Assembly: GCA_030656215.1 (NCBI GenBank)
Contig: JAUSOD010000091.1
Span: forward strand, 1 to 64,000
Reading direction: 5' to 3'
Length of the DNA stretch: 64,000 nt
From: Azoarcus sp.
Lineage (GTDB): Bacteria; Pseudomonadota; Gammaproteobacteria; Burkholderiales; Rhodocyclaceae
The notes beneath the pieces are model-generated. The model did not search any database. It was not told the DNA's origin and saw only the letters and a list, made by a program, of their open reading frames with translations. Shown here piece by piece: positions 35,827-45,761 of the stretch. Positions within the stretch are counted from its first letter, which is position 1; the number at the start of each line of letters is the position of its first letter. The translations under genes were made by a program, and so were the position numbers.

Positions 35827-37317
35827 ATGAGAGACAACTGCACGACCCGGTTCCCTGATGACTTGCAGCGCCAAGCCGAGGCAGTCATTGCTGATCGACC
35901 ATTGCCAGGGGGAACTAGCATCGAGACCGACCACCTGAAGCTGCTCCATGAGTTACAGGTTCACAAAACCGAACTCAAGTTGCAGAACGACGAGCTGCGC
36001 CGGGCGCAGGTGGAGCTTGAAGCCTCGTGGAGCCACCTTTTCGAGCTCTACGATCTGGCACCAGTCGGTTACTGCACGCTGAGCACGGCAGGGCTCATCC
36101 TGCAGGCCAATCTCACGGCGTCCACCTTGTTCGGCGTAGCTCTGCAAGATGTGGTCAACCAGCCCTTTTATCACTTCATCCTTATGGAAGACCGCGACAT
36201 CTTCCATCTTCATATCCAGGCGCTCATCTTGACCGGGGAACGGCAAACCTGCGACCTGCGCATGGTAAGGAATGACGGGACTGTGATTTGGCTCAAGCTG
36301 TGCTCGGTCAGTGCGCATGATGCCGACCACCGGCGATTGTGCAACACGACGATCAGTGACATCACCGAGAGCAAGCAGCTGGAAAAGGCCTTGCGCGAGC
36401 AGAAGGAGTTCTTTCTTCAGATCGCGGAAAACCTTTCCGACTTTGTCGCGGTGCTCGACCTCGAGGGGCGCCGCATCTACAACAGCCCCTCATACCAGCA
36501 CTTTTTCGGTGCCACCGAAGACCTGCGCAATACCGACTCCTTCGCCGACATCCATCCGGATGACCGGGAGCGGGTTAAACAGATTTTCCGCGAAACCGTG
36601 CAAACCGGCCAGGGACACCATATCGAATATCGCTTCCTGATGAACGACGGCAGTGTCCGTGACATGGAGTCGCGCGGCAGCGTAATCAAGGACAGCGACG
36701 GACGGGTGGAACGGGTAGTGGTCGTTTCCCGCGATATCACCGAGCACAAGCAGCTTCAGGCCCAGGTGCGCCACATGGCATTCCACGACGCCCTGACCGG
36801 CCTGCCAAACCGGCGCCTGTTCAGCGACCGTCTGGGCCAGGCCATGGCGGCGAGCACCCGCAGCGCCTGTTATGGCGCGCTGATGTTTCTCGACCTGGAC
36901 AACTTCAAATCACTCAACGACGCCCATGGTCACGAAATCGGTGACCTGTTGCTGATGGAGGCGGCAGATCGGCTCAAGCGTTGTGTGCGCGAGATGGATA
37001 CCGTGGCACGCCTGGGTGGGGACGAGTTTGTGGTGATGCTCAGCCAGCTCGATACGGACAAGGCCGAATCGATCGCACAGGCCGGAACCGTCGCCGAAAA
37101 GCTGCGTGTTGCCTTGGCGGAACCCTACCTGTTGCCCACAACGAATGCCTCAAACGCCGAGACCACGGTCGAGCATCAATGCTCGGCGAGCATCGGCGTG
37201 ACCCTGTTCCATGATCATGAAACGAGCCAGAGCGACATCCTGAAGCGTGCCGATTCGGCGATGTATCAGGCCAAGCAGGGAGGGCGTGATCAGATTCGGC
37301 TTTGTGACCTGGAATAG
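35827..37317 (+). CDS. PAS/PAC sensor diguanylate cyclase (GGDEF), paralog of 3-1454
   Basis: LLHELQVHKTELKLQNDELRRAQVELEAS...RLGGDEFVVMLSQL; REMD I-site; nearly collinear with first gene. Confidence 0.92.
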   Translation: MRDNCTTRFPDDLQRQAEAVIADRPLPGGTSIETDHLKLLHELQVHKTELKLQNDELRRAQVELEASWSHLFELYDLAPVGYCTLSTAGLILQANLTASTLFGVALQDVVNQPFYHFILMEDRDIFHLHIQALILTGERQTCDLRMVRNDGTVIWLKLCSVSAHDADHRRLCNTTISDITESKQLEKALREQKEFFLQIAENLSDFVAVLDLEGRRIYNSPSYQHFFGATEDLRNTDSFADIHPDDRERVKQIFRETVQTGQGHHIEYRFLMNDGSVRDMESRGSVIKDSDGRVERVVVVSRDITEHKQLQAQVRHMAFHDALTGLPNRRLFSDRLGQAMAASTRSACYGALMFLDLDNFKSLNDAHGHEIGDLLLMEAADRLKRCVREMDTVARLGGDEFVVMLSQLDTDKAESIAQAGTVAEKLRVALAEPYLLPTTNASNAETTVEHQCSASIGVTLFHDHETSQSDILKRADSAMYQAKQGGRDQIRLCDLE

Positions 37318-37554
37318 CACCCAGGAGGCCGGTAAGACAGCGCTGCTGCGGTCGAATGCTCCCGGGCTCGCCTCCTGAATCGTGCCACCCGTAGCTTGGG
37401 CGCGCTTGGGCGTACAATCGGCGCCACATTCGGCGTCGAACACGGCGCCCCGGCGCGGCACGGTCACCACCGACAGAACTACTAGCACGACTGGAATTGC
37501 GGTTCATATCGACGCCACCGTCACCTGTCCCGTTCCGGCACCCTTGAGGCATCG

Positions 37555-38736
37555 ATGTCGGCCGAAAATTCATCCCATCCCCCATCAGAGCTTGCGGCCC
37601 GATCCGACCTGTCCATGGTGACTGCGGACTCCGCGACGGAGACGAAGCGCGAATCCCGCTACGCCCCGCTCACCTTGTCGGTGGGCATACTCGCTGGCAT
37701 CGCGGTTGTCGCAGCGCTGTATCTGTCCCGTGACTTCATCATTCCACTGCTGATCGGCATCCTCGCGAGCTATGCCTTGCGGCCACTGGTGAATGGGCTG
37801 ACCGCGTGTCACATTCCACGTGCTATCGCCGCAGCACTGGTGATGCTCATGCTGGTCGGCGGCTCGTCGTGGATCGTGTTCGCGGTCAAGGACGATGTCA
37901 CCAGCATGGTCGAGAAGCTTCCGGAGGCAGCACGGAAACTGCGGCAGCGCTTGAGCGCCGACCGCCGAGCCGGACCAACCGCATTGCAGCACATGCAGGA
38001 AGCCGCCAACGAAATTCAGGCGGCGGCTGCCGACGCGGGTGCGAGACCAGGCACGCGGGTGATCACCGCACGCGCGAACGAACCCGCTGCCTGGTTGCGC
38101 GACTATGCAGTCGCACAGTCTGCGCTGCTGTTTTCAGTTGCCGGGCAGACGCCGATCGTGTTGCTGCTTGCCTATTTCCTGCTCGCATCGGGCTCCCACT
38201 TCCGACGCAAGCTGGTGCAGTTCGTCGGGCCATCGTTCGCGCGCAAGAAGGACACCGTGCGAATACTCGGCGAGATCGACGTGCAGATTCAGCGCTACCT
38301 GCTCTCCATCGTGGTGTCGAACGTCCTTGTCGGTGTCGCAACCTGGCTGGCGTTCGAGGCGATCGGGCTGGAACACGCGGGCGCGTGGGGCATCTTCGCC
38401 GGCATCCTGCATTTCATTCCCTACCTGGGCCCGCTGGTGGTGGCGCTGGCCGCTGCGGTGGCCGGCTTCCTGCAGTTCGGCACGGTGGTGCATGCGCTGG
38501 CCATCGGGGGGATCGCCACGCTGCTTGCAGGGGCGATCGGCATGGGATTCCTGACTTGGCTGCAGGGCCGGTTCGCGGGCGTGAACGCTGCCGTGCTGTT
38601 CATCTCGCTGCTGTTCTTCGGCTGGCTGTGGGGCATCGCGGGCCTGTTGCTCGGCGCGCCGCTAGTCGCGATCACCAAACTGATCTGCGATCGCGTAGAG
38701 TCGCTCAAACCGTTCGGCGACCTGCTCGGAAGGTAA
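37555..38736 (+). CDS. AI-2E family transporter (PerM-like)
   Basis: SYALRPLVNGL, ILHFIPYLGPLVVALAAAVAGFLQFG, LFFGWLWGIAGLLLGAPLVAITKLICDRV. Confidence 0.9.
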   Translation: MSAENSSHPPSELAARSDLSMVTADSATETKRESRYAPLTLSVGILAGIAVVAALYLSRDFIIPLLIGILASYALRPLVNGLTACHIPRAIAAALVMLMLVGGSSWIVFAVKDDVTSMVEKLPEAARKLRQRLSADRRAGPTALQHMQEAANEIQAAAADAGARPGTRVITARANEPAAWLRDYAVAQSALLFSVAGQTPIVLLLAYFLLASGSHFRRKLVQFVGPSFARKKDTVRILGEIDVQIQRYLLSIVVSNVLVGVATWLAFEAIGLEHAGAWGIFAGILHFIPYLGPLVVALAAAVAGFLQFGTVVHALAIGGIATLLAGAIGMGFLTWLQGRFAGVNAAVLFISLLFFGWLWGIAGLLLGAPLVAITKLICDRVESLKPFGDLLGR

Positions 38737-38753
38737 GGAGCAGGGCCAGACCC

Positions 38754-38805
38754 CAGCCTTGTACGTCAGCCTTGTAGCTCAGCCTTGTAGCTCAGCCTTG
38801 TACCC
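38754..38805. repeat. Four-copy 13-bp tandem repeat
   Basis: CAGCCTTGTACGT / CAGCCTTGTAGCT / CAGCCTTGTAGCT / CAGCCTTGTACCC; overlaps stop of the minus-strand Wzz-like gene. Confidence 0.9.
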
Positions 38806-40846
38806 GCCCCGTCAGGCCCGGCATCAAGGGGGCGACCTGGGCCAGCGTGCGGCGCTTGCCTGCGGGCGAGAGGCCGGCATACTGGGCGAGCACATCGGCA
38901 GGCAGGGTGCCGACGATGTGCTCGAGTTCGCTGAAGCGCAGTCCCTGCCGGACCAGATAGGCAATACAGGTATGGCGCAAGGTCTGCGGGGTAATCTCCG
39001 CCGGATCGTCGAGTCCTGCGTCATGGGCGGCGCAAAGCAGCCTGCGTTTGCACTCTTCATCCGCATCGGGCATGGCGATACCCGCCGCGCCCGGCCCCTC
39101 CGGTTTCGCACTTTCCGCCGCAAGTCGGGCAAACATGGAGACAGGCACGGTAAGGGTACGGGCGCTCGGACCGTGCAGCCGGATGGCACCGGACGCGGTG
39201 TCGAGATCCGGCGCGGCAATACGCCGGATTTCATCCGGCGTGGCGCCACACAGGAGCAGCCCGGCCCAGTTGCGGTCGTCCTCATGCATGGCCTGGAGTA
39301 ATTCGGCCACCTCGGCTTGCTCGAGTTCGCGCGCCGCGCTCAATGCCGCCGGCAGTTGCGCCGGGGCGGCGGCGAACCGGGGAAGACGCCCCTGCGCCTC
39401 TCGCCCTTCCAGCACCAGAGGCAGGTCGTGCCCCATGGCGATCGGCAGGATCACCGGTGCAGTGGACTGCACGGGCGGACGATTGAACACTTCGACCACG
39501 CCGATCCCCATCAGCCCGAGCGCGAACGCCATGCCAAGGCTGATCCCGGCGTCGAGCGTGTAATGCGGCCGCCACACCTCGCTCGGGGCGGTCGCGGGCT
39601 CGATGACCTGCACCGACGGCATGCGCGATTTCTCGCTGGTTTCGGTACGCAGCAGACGTTCGGATAGTCCACGCCGCCCCGACTCCATCTGCGCCAGCTC
39701 CTCCTGCATGGATTTGAATGCGCTGAAGCGTCTGGAAAACGCATGCACCGCCCCCCGATCCTCGGCGAGCTGCTTCTGCAACCGGTCCTGCACCTGCCGG
39801 GCCGACGCCAGTTCGTCCTCGGCCTCCGCCAGCGCGGTCTGCCCCATGGTGCCGCGCTGTTCGACGATCTGTTTTTCGAGCTCCGCCAGACGGGAGCGGG
39901 CGCCGCGCGTGGCCGGATCCATGTCCATGAACTGCACCGTGTAGGTGCGCTCCTGCTCGCGCAATGACTCACGCAATTGCGAAGCACGCGATTCGAGCGC
40001 TGCCAGCGTGGGATTGTCACGCGCGCGCACCACCGCCTTTCCCGCGGCAAGTGATGCCCGCAGGGAACGGACCCGGCCCTCGGCCTCGGCGACCTTCTCG
40101 TTGGCCTGGTTCAGCGATACGGACAATCCCTTTACGCGGGCGAGAATCTGGTTCTCGTCACGTTCGATCGAGACAATGTCGGCAGACTGACGGTAGTCCT
40201 CCAGCGCCTCGCGCTTTTCGGCGAGGCGCTGGTCGAGGCTGACCAGCTCCTGGCGCAGGGAGTCGATCGCGGTGGTCGCCGTCCTGTTGTAGCCGTCGAT
40301 GAGCTGTCGCGAATAAACATCGATCAGCACATTGACGATCACGGCAAGATGCTCCGGGCTCAGCCCGGTTGCCGTCAGGGCGATGTAACTGGTTTCGGCC
40401 ACGGGCTCGGCCACCAGCGCAGCCTGGATGCCCTGTACCGGATCCGGACCAAACTCCGACAGGTCGACGCCCTGTTGGCGCAGCGCAGGCAGCGCAGCCT
40501 CGATCAGCGGGCGACTCGACAACACCCCGGCTTCGGCCTGCAGGCTGGCGCCGTTGCCTGGCCCGGGCGTGGTCGTGACCGTCGCCGACCCGGGTTCGGC
40601 CACCACCGGCAGGGAGCGGACAACCGCGCCGGTCTTGACCGCGATCGTGGCCTGCGCACGGTATTCGGCGGGACGAGAGTAGGTGTAGGCCAGACCGATC
40701 GCCAGACTGGCAAGAAACACAAGCAGAAACACCTGCAGACGTCGGCGATTGCCCCGCGCCGCACGCTCGTCCGCGGCATCCGATTCAAGTTGTCGATTAG
40801 CGTTAATCAAGGTTTCGAAGCCAAGCATGGCAAAAATCCTCGACAC
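38792..40846 (-). CDS. Wzz/GumC-type chain-length-determinant-like protein with C-terminal degenerate tyrosine-recombinase-like domain
   Basis: TM1 LQVFLLVFLASLAIGLAYTYS, PAEYRAQATIAV, long coiled coil, TM2 GISLGMAFALGLMGIGVVEVF; C-terminus ELEQAEVAELLQAM...LLLCGATPDEIRRIAAPDLDTASGAIRL...ITPQTLRHTCIAYLVRQG. Confidence 0.8.
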   Translation of the reverse strand: MSRIFAMLGFETLINANRQLESDAADERAARGNRRRLQVFLLVFLASLAIGLAYTYSRPAEYRAQATIAVKTGAVVRSLPVVAEPGSATVTTTPGPGNGASLQAEAGVLSSRPLIEAALPALRQQGVDLSEFGPDPVQGIQAALVAEPVAETSYIALTATGLSPEHLAVIVNVLIDVYSRQLIDGYNRTATTAIDSLRQELVSLDQRLAEKREALEDYRQSADIVSIERDENQILARVKGLSVSLNQANEKVAEAEGRVRSLRASLAAGKAVVRARDNPTLAALESRASQLRESLREQERTYTVQFMDMDPATRGARSRLAELEKQIVEQRGTMGQTALAEAEDELASARQVQDRLQKQLAEDRGAVHAFSRRFSAFKSMQEELAQMESGRRGLSERLLRTETSEKSRMPSVQVIEPATAPSEVWRPHYTLDAGISLGMAFALGLMGIGVVEVFNRPPVQSTAPVILPIAMGHDLPLVLEGREAQGRLPRFAAAPAQLPAALSAARELEQAEVAELLQAMHEDDRNWAGLLLCGATPDEIRRIAAPDLDTASGAIRLHGPSARTLTVPVSMFARLAAESAKPEGPGAAGIAMPDADEECKRRLLCAAHDAGLDDPAEITPQTLRHTCIAYLVRQGLRFSELEHIVGTLPADVLAQYAGLSPAGKRRTLAQVAPLMPGLTGRVQG

Positions 40847-41106
40847 TTCGCCATGCCGATCACTTGAAAGCTCGAGGCTGGCGAAAAAAGGTGAGACTCA
40901 AAGTCACATCAGAAAGTATCCGGGGCGCATGGAGCCGCGGTCAATCCCGGGTTTGGGGCATAAGGTCGTGAATTTCCAGTGTAGTCCGGCCCAGGCAGCC
41001 GGCCAGCGCCGATCTCATGGAGGGTGTGCTCCGCTTCACAGCGAGCCTTCATCGATCGAGCTTTGCGCCAGGATCATCGATGGGCCACATCAGCGGCCGA
41101 ATGCAC

Positions 41107-42381
41107 TCAGCGATAGGCGATGTCGCGCAGCCACAGACTGATCTGGGGCACATAGGTGATCAACAGCAGGCATCCGATCACGGTGGCGACGAAGGGCAGC
41201 AGCGGACGGATCATGCGTTCGAGCGGCACCTTGGCGATCGAGCTCGCGGCAAACAGATTTACGCCAAACGGCGGCGTGATCATGCCGAGCGCGAGGTTAA
41301 TGACCATGATGATGCCGAAATGCACCGGATCGACCCCGAAGCTGATCGCCACCGGCAGCAGCAGCGGTGCGAGCACGACGATGGACGCGGAAGTCTCGAT
41401 GAACATGCCGATCACGAACAAGGCGCCATTGACGCCGAGCAGGAAGCTCGTCCTGTCGCTGAAGATGCTCGCCAGCCACTGACCCAGCGCGTCGGGTACG
41501 CCGGCACGGTTGAGCAGAAAGCCGAACACGCCGGCGTTGGCGATGATGAACATGATGGTCGCGGTCGACACCACCGAGCGATGCAGCGTTGCCGACAGCT
41601 GGGAAAAACTGATGCGGCGGTAGACGAACATCCCCACCACCACGGCATAGACCACCGCCACCACGGAGGCCTCGGTGGGGGTGAAGATGCCGCCGTAGAT
41701 ACCACCCAGGATGATCACCGGCATCAACAGCGCAAGCCAGGCGCTGCGCAGCGCGGACCACATGGACAGACGGCCTTCGCCGTCCTGCAGGCCGAGGCCG
41801 TTGCGACGTGCATACAGCCACACATAGGCCATCAGCGCACCGGCGATCAGGATGCCCGGCACCACCCCGGCAATGAAAAGCTCGCCGGTGGACGTGTCGG
41901 TGGAGACCGCGAACAGGATCATCGGAATGGAGGGCGGGATGATCACCCCCAGCTCCGCCGCCGTGGCCTGCAGCGAGGCGGCAAACGGCGCCGGGTAACC
42001 GTGACGCACCATGGCCGGAATCAGGATCGCGCCCACGGCAAAAGTGGTGGCCACGCTCGAGCCCGCCACCGCGGCGAAAATCATGCAGGTGAGTACGCAG
42101 GTCATCGCCAGCCCGCCCTGCACGCCGCCGACCAGGCTCTTGGCGAACTCCACCATGCGCTCGGAAATGCCACCCGCCTCCATCAGGTTGCCGGCAAGGA
42201 TGAAGAACGGGATCGCCACCAGCGGGTATTTGTCGAGCGCGGCATACAGCTGCTGCGCGATCACCAGCGAGGGCAGATTGGCCGCGGCGACGCCGCTCAT
42301 CGCCGCCAGCCCGATCGAGACCGCAATCGGCACGCTGAGGCCGAAGAAGATCAGCATGGTCACGATCATCAACTGGGACAT
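41107..42381 (-). CDS. TRAP transporter large permease (DctM family)
   Basis: VAGSSVATTFAVGAILIPAMVRHGY, IIPPSIPMILFAVSTDTSTGELFIAGVVPG. Confidence 0.93.
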   Translation of the reverse strand: MSQLMIVTMLIFFGLSVPIAVSIGLAAMSGVAAANLPSLVIAQQLYAALDKYPLVAIPFFILAGNLMEAGGISERMVEFAKSLVGGVQGGLAMTCVLTCMIFAAVAGSSVATTFAVGAILIPAMVRHGYPAPFAASLQATAAELGVIIPPSIPMILFAVSTDTSTGELFIAGVVPGILIAGALMAYVWLYARRNGLGLQDGEGRLSMWSALRSAWLALLMPVIILGGIYGGIFTPTEASVVAVVYAVVVGMFVYRRISFSQLSATLHRSVVSTATIMFIIANAGVFGFLLNRAGVPDALGQWLASIFSDRTSFLLGVNGALFVIGMFIETSASIVVLAPLLLPVAISFGVDPVHFGIIMVINLALGMITPPFGVNLFAASSIAKVPLERMIRPLLPFVATVIGCLLLITYVPQISLWLRDIAYR

Positions 42382-42439
42382 GGGGCGCTACCGCGTTCGA
42401 GAAAGATGGAAGAGGGACAAATGGAAAGCGACGGACGCA

Positions 42440-42937
42440 TCAGCCCTGCGCGTCGTTGCGCAGCACGGGCGTTTCTGCCGGGTCGGAAAGACGGGCCAGC
42501 ACCGCGATCGCCGCCAGCGTGGCACCGATCGGGATCGCTATGTAGATCCAGGAGATGGAGATATCCAGACTGGGCACGGTCTGAAAGCGCACCCGCCAGG
42601 TCATCTGCCCGCCGATCCAGCCCAGAAAACCGAGGAAGCCGGCACACACCAGCGACACCGTCCACTCCAGCCAGCGCCGGTAAAGCGGCCCGAGCACGGT
42701 ACGCAGCAACTCCACACCGAGCATCGCCCCCTGGCGAAAGGCAAGCGCGACGCCCAGCAACACCGCCCAGATCAGCAAGGCTCGGGTGAGCACTTCGCTC
42801 CAGTCGGCCGGAGATTCGAGCACGAAGCGGGCAATCACCTGCCAGAAGCCGGCACCGACGGCACCGACCAGAAACAGCTGGGCGACGACCGACACGCTCT
42901 TGAACAGCATCCGGTCGAGACAACGAAGAAAGATCAT
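42440..42937 (-). CDS. TRAP transporter small permease (DctQ family)
   Basis: Four-TM small subunit between DctM and DctP; WSEVLTRALLIWAVLLGVALAFRQGAMLGVELL; start could be 42961. Confidence 0.85.
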   Translation of the reverse strand: MIFLRCLDRMLFKSVSVVAQLFLVGAVGAGFWQVIARFVLESPADWSEVLTRALLIWAVLLGVALAFRQGAMLGVELLRTVLGPLYRRWLEWTVSLVCAGFLGFLGWIGGQMTWRVRFQTVPSLDISISWIYIAIPIGATLAAIAVLARLSDPAETPVLRNDAQG

Positions 42938-43066
42938 GGGGACAGTGCCTACTGAAGTCAAAACCAGAATGAAGGCACAAGCAGCAGCATTGACGCCAGG
43001 CGGTCCAAAAAATGCAGGCAGGGGGCGATCAGGTTCCGGTGGACCTGAGCGCCCGTCAGCCGGTAC

Positions 43067-44053
43067 TTATTGGGTATTCCGGATCGACTCAATCAGCGTC
43101 TTGTCGAATTTCTTGTAGTACTCGGCGTAGGCCGGCGCCACCGCATCCTCGAACGACTTGCGATCGACCGTGGTCACGACCTGCATGCCTTCGGCCCTGA
43201 GCTGCTCGACACCGTTCTTCTCCACCCCATCCACGAAGCCGCGCATCGCCTGGGCGGCCTTCAGCGCCGCCTCCTGGAACAGCTTTTTGTCGGCCTCGGG
43301 CAAGCCGTCATAAACAACCGGCGAAATCATGACCACCGCGGGCGCATACACATGACCGGTCAGCGACAGGTGCTTTTGCAGCTGCGACAGCTTGGCCGAC
43401 GTAATCACCGACAGCGGGTTCTCCTGCCCGTCGATCGTGCCCTGTTGCAGGGCGGTCGCCACCTCCGGCCAGGCCATGGGCGTGGGCAGGATGCCGATCT
43501 GACGGAAGGCGGTGATGTGCACCTGGTTCTCGGTGGTGCGGATCTTCAGCCCTTTGGCGTCGGCCGCGGTGACGACCGGACGCTTGCTGTTGGTCAGGTG
43601 GCGAAAGCCCTGCTCGCCCCAGGCCAGCGCCACCAGACCGCGCTTGGAAAACTCCGAGAGCATGTCCTGCCCGACCTTGCCGTCGAGCACCTTGCGCGCG
43701 TGGGTGAGGTCACGCATCAGGAAGGGGATGTCGAAGACGCCGGTCTGCGGCACAAAGTTGAGCGTGGCGCCGGTCGACAGAATGGCAACGTCGATCGTAC
43801 CCAGCTGCAAGCCCTCGATCACCTCACGCTCGCCGCCCAGTGCGCTGTTCGGAAACTGCTGCACCTTGAACCGGCCTTTGCCCGACGCCTCGACGGACTT
43901 CGCAAACGCCTCGCCGCCAGCGCCGTAATGCGAGTTGGCGGAAAGGGCGTACGCCATTTTCAGGGGCGTCTGCGCGCTGGCGGGCAGCGCGACCCCGGTA
44001 GCGGTAATCGCAGTAAGCGCAGCAAAGATCGGGGCCAGCCAGGGTTTGCGCAT
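43067..44053 (-). CDS. TRAP transporter substrate-binding protein (DctP family)
   Basis: Signal peptide MRKPWLAPIFAALTAITATGVALPASAQ; FPNSALGGEREVIEGLQLGTIDVAI; LQQGTIDGQENPLSVI. Confidence 0.93.
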   Translation of the reverse strand: MRKPWLAPIFAALTAITATGVALPASAQTPLKMAYALSANSHYGAGGEAFAKSVEASGKGRFKVQQFPNSALGGEREVIEGLQLGTIDVAILSTGATLNFVPQTGVFDIPFLMRDLTHARKVLDGKVGQDMLSEFSKRGLVALAWGEQGFRHLTNSKRPVVTAADAKGLKIRTTENQVHITAFRQIGILPTPMAWPEVATALQQGTIDGQENPLSVITSAKLSQLQKHLSLTGHVYAPAVVMISPVVYDGLPEADKKLFQEAALKAAQAMRGFVDGVEKNGVEQLRAEGMQVVTTVDRKSFEDAVAPAYAEYYKKFDKTLIESIRNTQ

Positions 44054-44523
44054 TATGTCGTCTCCAGGGGAAGGTGTTGAACGAGTATCGGGAAAGTCGG
44101 CCGGAGAACGCCGCGATGGGCTGCAACCCACCCGCAACCCTCGGCGAAGCCCGCGATGGTACCGCCGCAGCCCTGTAGCGGCAAGGAAGTGCGCCGCTGA
44201 AGGCCGGCATCTCGCCCTGTGTGAGCCGGGAAGAATGGGGTGCAGGAGCGCCTGTTTTTGTCCCTTCCTGTGGCAGTTGTATAGAAACGGTACGGTTCGC
44301 TTTGCGCTGATCATGACCATTTGTTACCTCACGGTACTGGTTGATCAGCGATGAATGCTTGCTTTCGAGCATTTTGCCGGCATCGTCTCCCCCAACGCAC
44401 GATGCAGGCACGACTGTTGCAATGCACTGCGCACCACGCCATTCCTGCGATGGCCAAGGGGGACGCTGCATGGGTGGATAGACCCGGCAGCACACATCTA
44501 TGAGAAACATCTGGAGACGATCC

Positions 44524-45654
44524 ATGAAGAAAAAAATCATCGCGATGGCGATTGTTGCCGCTGCTTCCGGCACCGCGTTCGGCCAGAGCAATGTCACCAT
44601 TTACGGCAATATCGATATGGGCTACATGCACCGCAGCGGCAGCAACGGCGCGGTGGCCAGTGGGCGGACGCAGCAAGCCTTGGAGAGCGCCGCCTCAGAG
44701 ACCTATCTCGGCTTCAAGGGGGCGGAGGACCTGGGCAATGGCATGAAGGCCCTGTTCGATCTGCAGTATCTGATCGATCCCGATGTGGGCGGTTCACCTG
44801 GGTTCGGACGATCGTATGTGGGACTGACCGGCGGCTTCGGAACGGTGGTCGCGGGCAAGCTGGACGGTCTGCGCTACGGTGTCTACGGCAAGTACAACCC
44901 GTTCACCAATTACTCTATCGGCAACTTTGCCTCGATGACCACGCAGTATGATCGTGCCGCCAATGCAGTGGCCTACATCTCACCAAGTTTCAGCGGCTTC
45001 ACCCTGATCCTGGCAACATCGACCAATACTCAGACCCAAGAGGGCGCGCTTAATGGCGTTCATGTTCCCGCGAAAACGGCAGGGGGCAACAAGGGCGACG
45101 ACCGTCTCTTTTCCATCAACCTGATCTATGCCAACGGCCCCTTGAGCGTTGATCTTGATTACGAAACCACCAAAGCGGTCGGTTATTCCGACAGCCGCCT
45201 GTATGTGCTGACGACGGGTGCCTCCTACGACTTTGGGGTGGTGAAAGTATCGGGCCTGTACGACGTCATCAAGGGCGACGAGAACTCGCTGATTGGTGGG
45301 AACATCGACCTCGATGGGGCTACTGCAGGCCTTCAGAACCTGGGCGGGCTCGCTGCTGGCCAGGACTATGATCGGCGCAACTGGTTCGTTGGTGTCGAAG
45401 TGCCGTTGAACGAGCGAGCACGTGTGCTGGCGAGCTACGGCCGGGTCAAGGACAGGACCTTGTCGGATGCCGACGCGAGCAAGTGGGCAGTCGGTGCGCG
45501 ATATGCTTTGTCCAAGCGGACCGAACTGTATGCCGACTATGCTCAGATCAGGAACGACTCCAACGCCGCATTCGCCATCAACCCGAAGGGCAATTCGAAT
45601 GGGGGGGGTGTGGGTGTCAAAGGTGTCGCCGTGGGCATGAAGCACAGCTTCTAA
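44524..45654 (+). CDS. Gram-negative porin (betaproteobacterial type)
   Basis: MKKKIIAMAIVAAASGTAFGQSNVTIYGNIDMGYMH; ETYLGFKGAEDLGNGMKALFDLQ; C-terminal ...AVGMKHSF. Confidence 0.94.
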   Translation: MKKKIIAMAIVAAASGTAFGQSNVTIYGNIDMGYMHRSGSNGAVASGRTQQALESAASETYLGFKGAEDLGNGMKALFDLQYLIDPDVGGSPGFGRSYVGLTGGFGTVVAGKLDGLRYGVYGKYNPFTNYSIGNFASMTTQYDRAANAVAYISPSFSGFTLILATSTNTQTQEGALNGVHVPAKTAGGNKGDDRLFSINLIYANGPLSVDLDYETTKAVGYSDSRLYVLTTGASYDFGVVKVSGLYDVIKGDENSLIGGNIDLDGATAGLQNLGGLAAGQDYDRRNWFVGVEVPLNERARVLASYGRVKDRTLSDADASKWAVGARYALSKRTELYADYAQIRNDSNAAFAINPKGNSNGGGVGVKGVAVGMKHSF

Positions 45655-45728
45655 CCCCGCGAGCCTCCGCAACACCGCCGGCGCCGGGTGTCAGGTTTTT
45701 GGCGTCGGTTGTGTGCACGTTCCACCAC

Positions 45729-45761
45729 AGGGCGCCTCCAGAGGCGCCCTGTGTGCTTTTC
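45729..45761 (+). terminator. Intrinsic terminator downstream of porin
   Basis: CAGGGCGCCT-ccag-AGGCGCCCTG followed by a T-rich tract. Confidence 0.8.

Noticed and set aside
38792-39343. Calling the Wzz tail an active phage integrase or mobile element
   Set aside because: Key catalytic residues appear replaced (GLR to GAT, HxLR to QTLR, LGH to VGT), and it is fused in frame to a membrane protein, so mobility is unsupported.
41017-42789. 590-aa plus-strand ORF opposite the TRAP permease
   Set aside because: His/Gly/Arg-rich antisense product without domain signatures.
44054-44523. Small ORFs in the TRAP-porin divergent region
   Set aside because: No convincing RBS, composition or conserved motif; likely a regulatory intergenic region.
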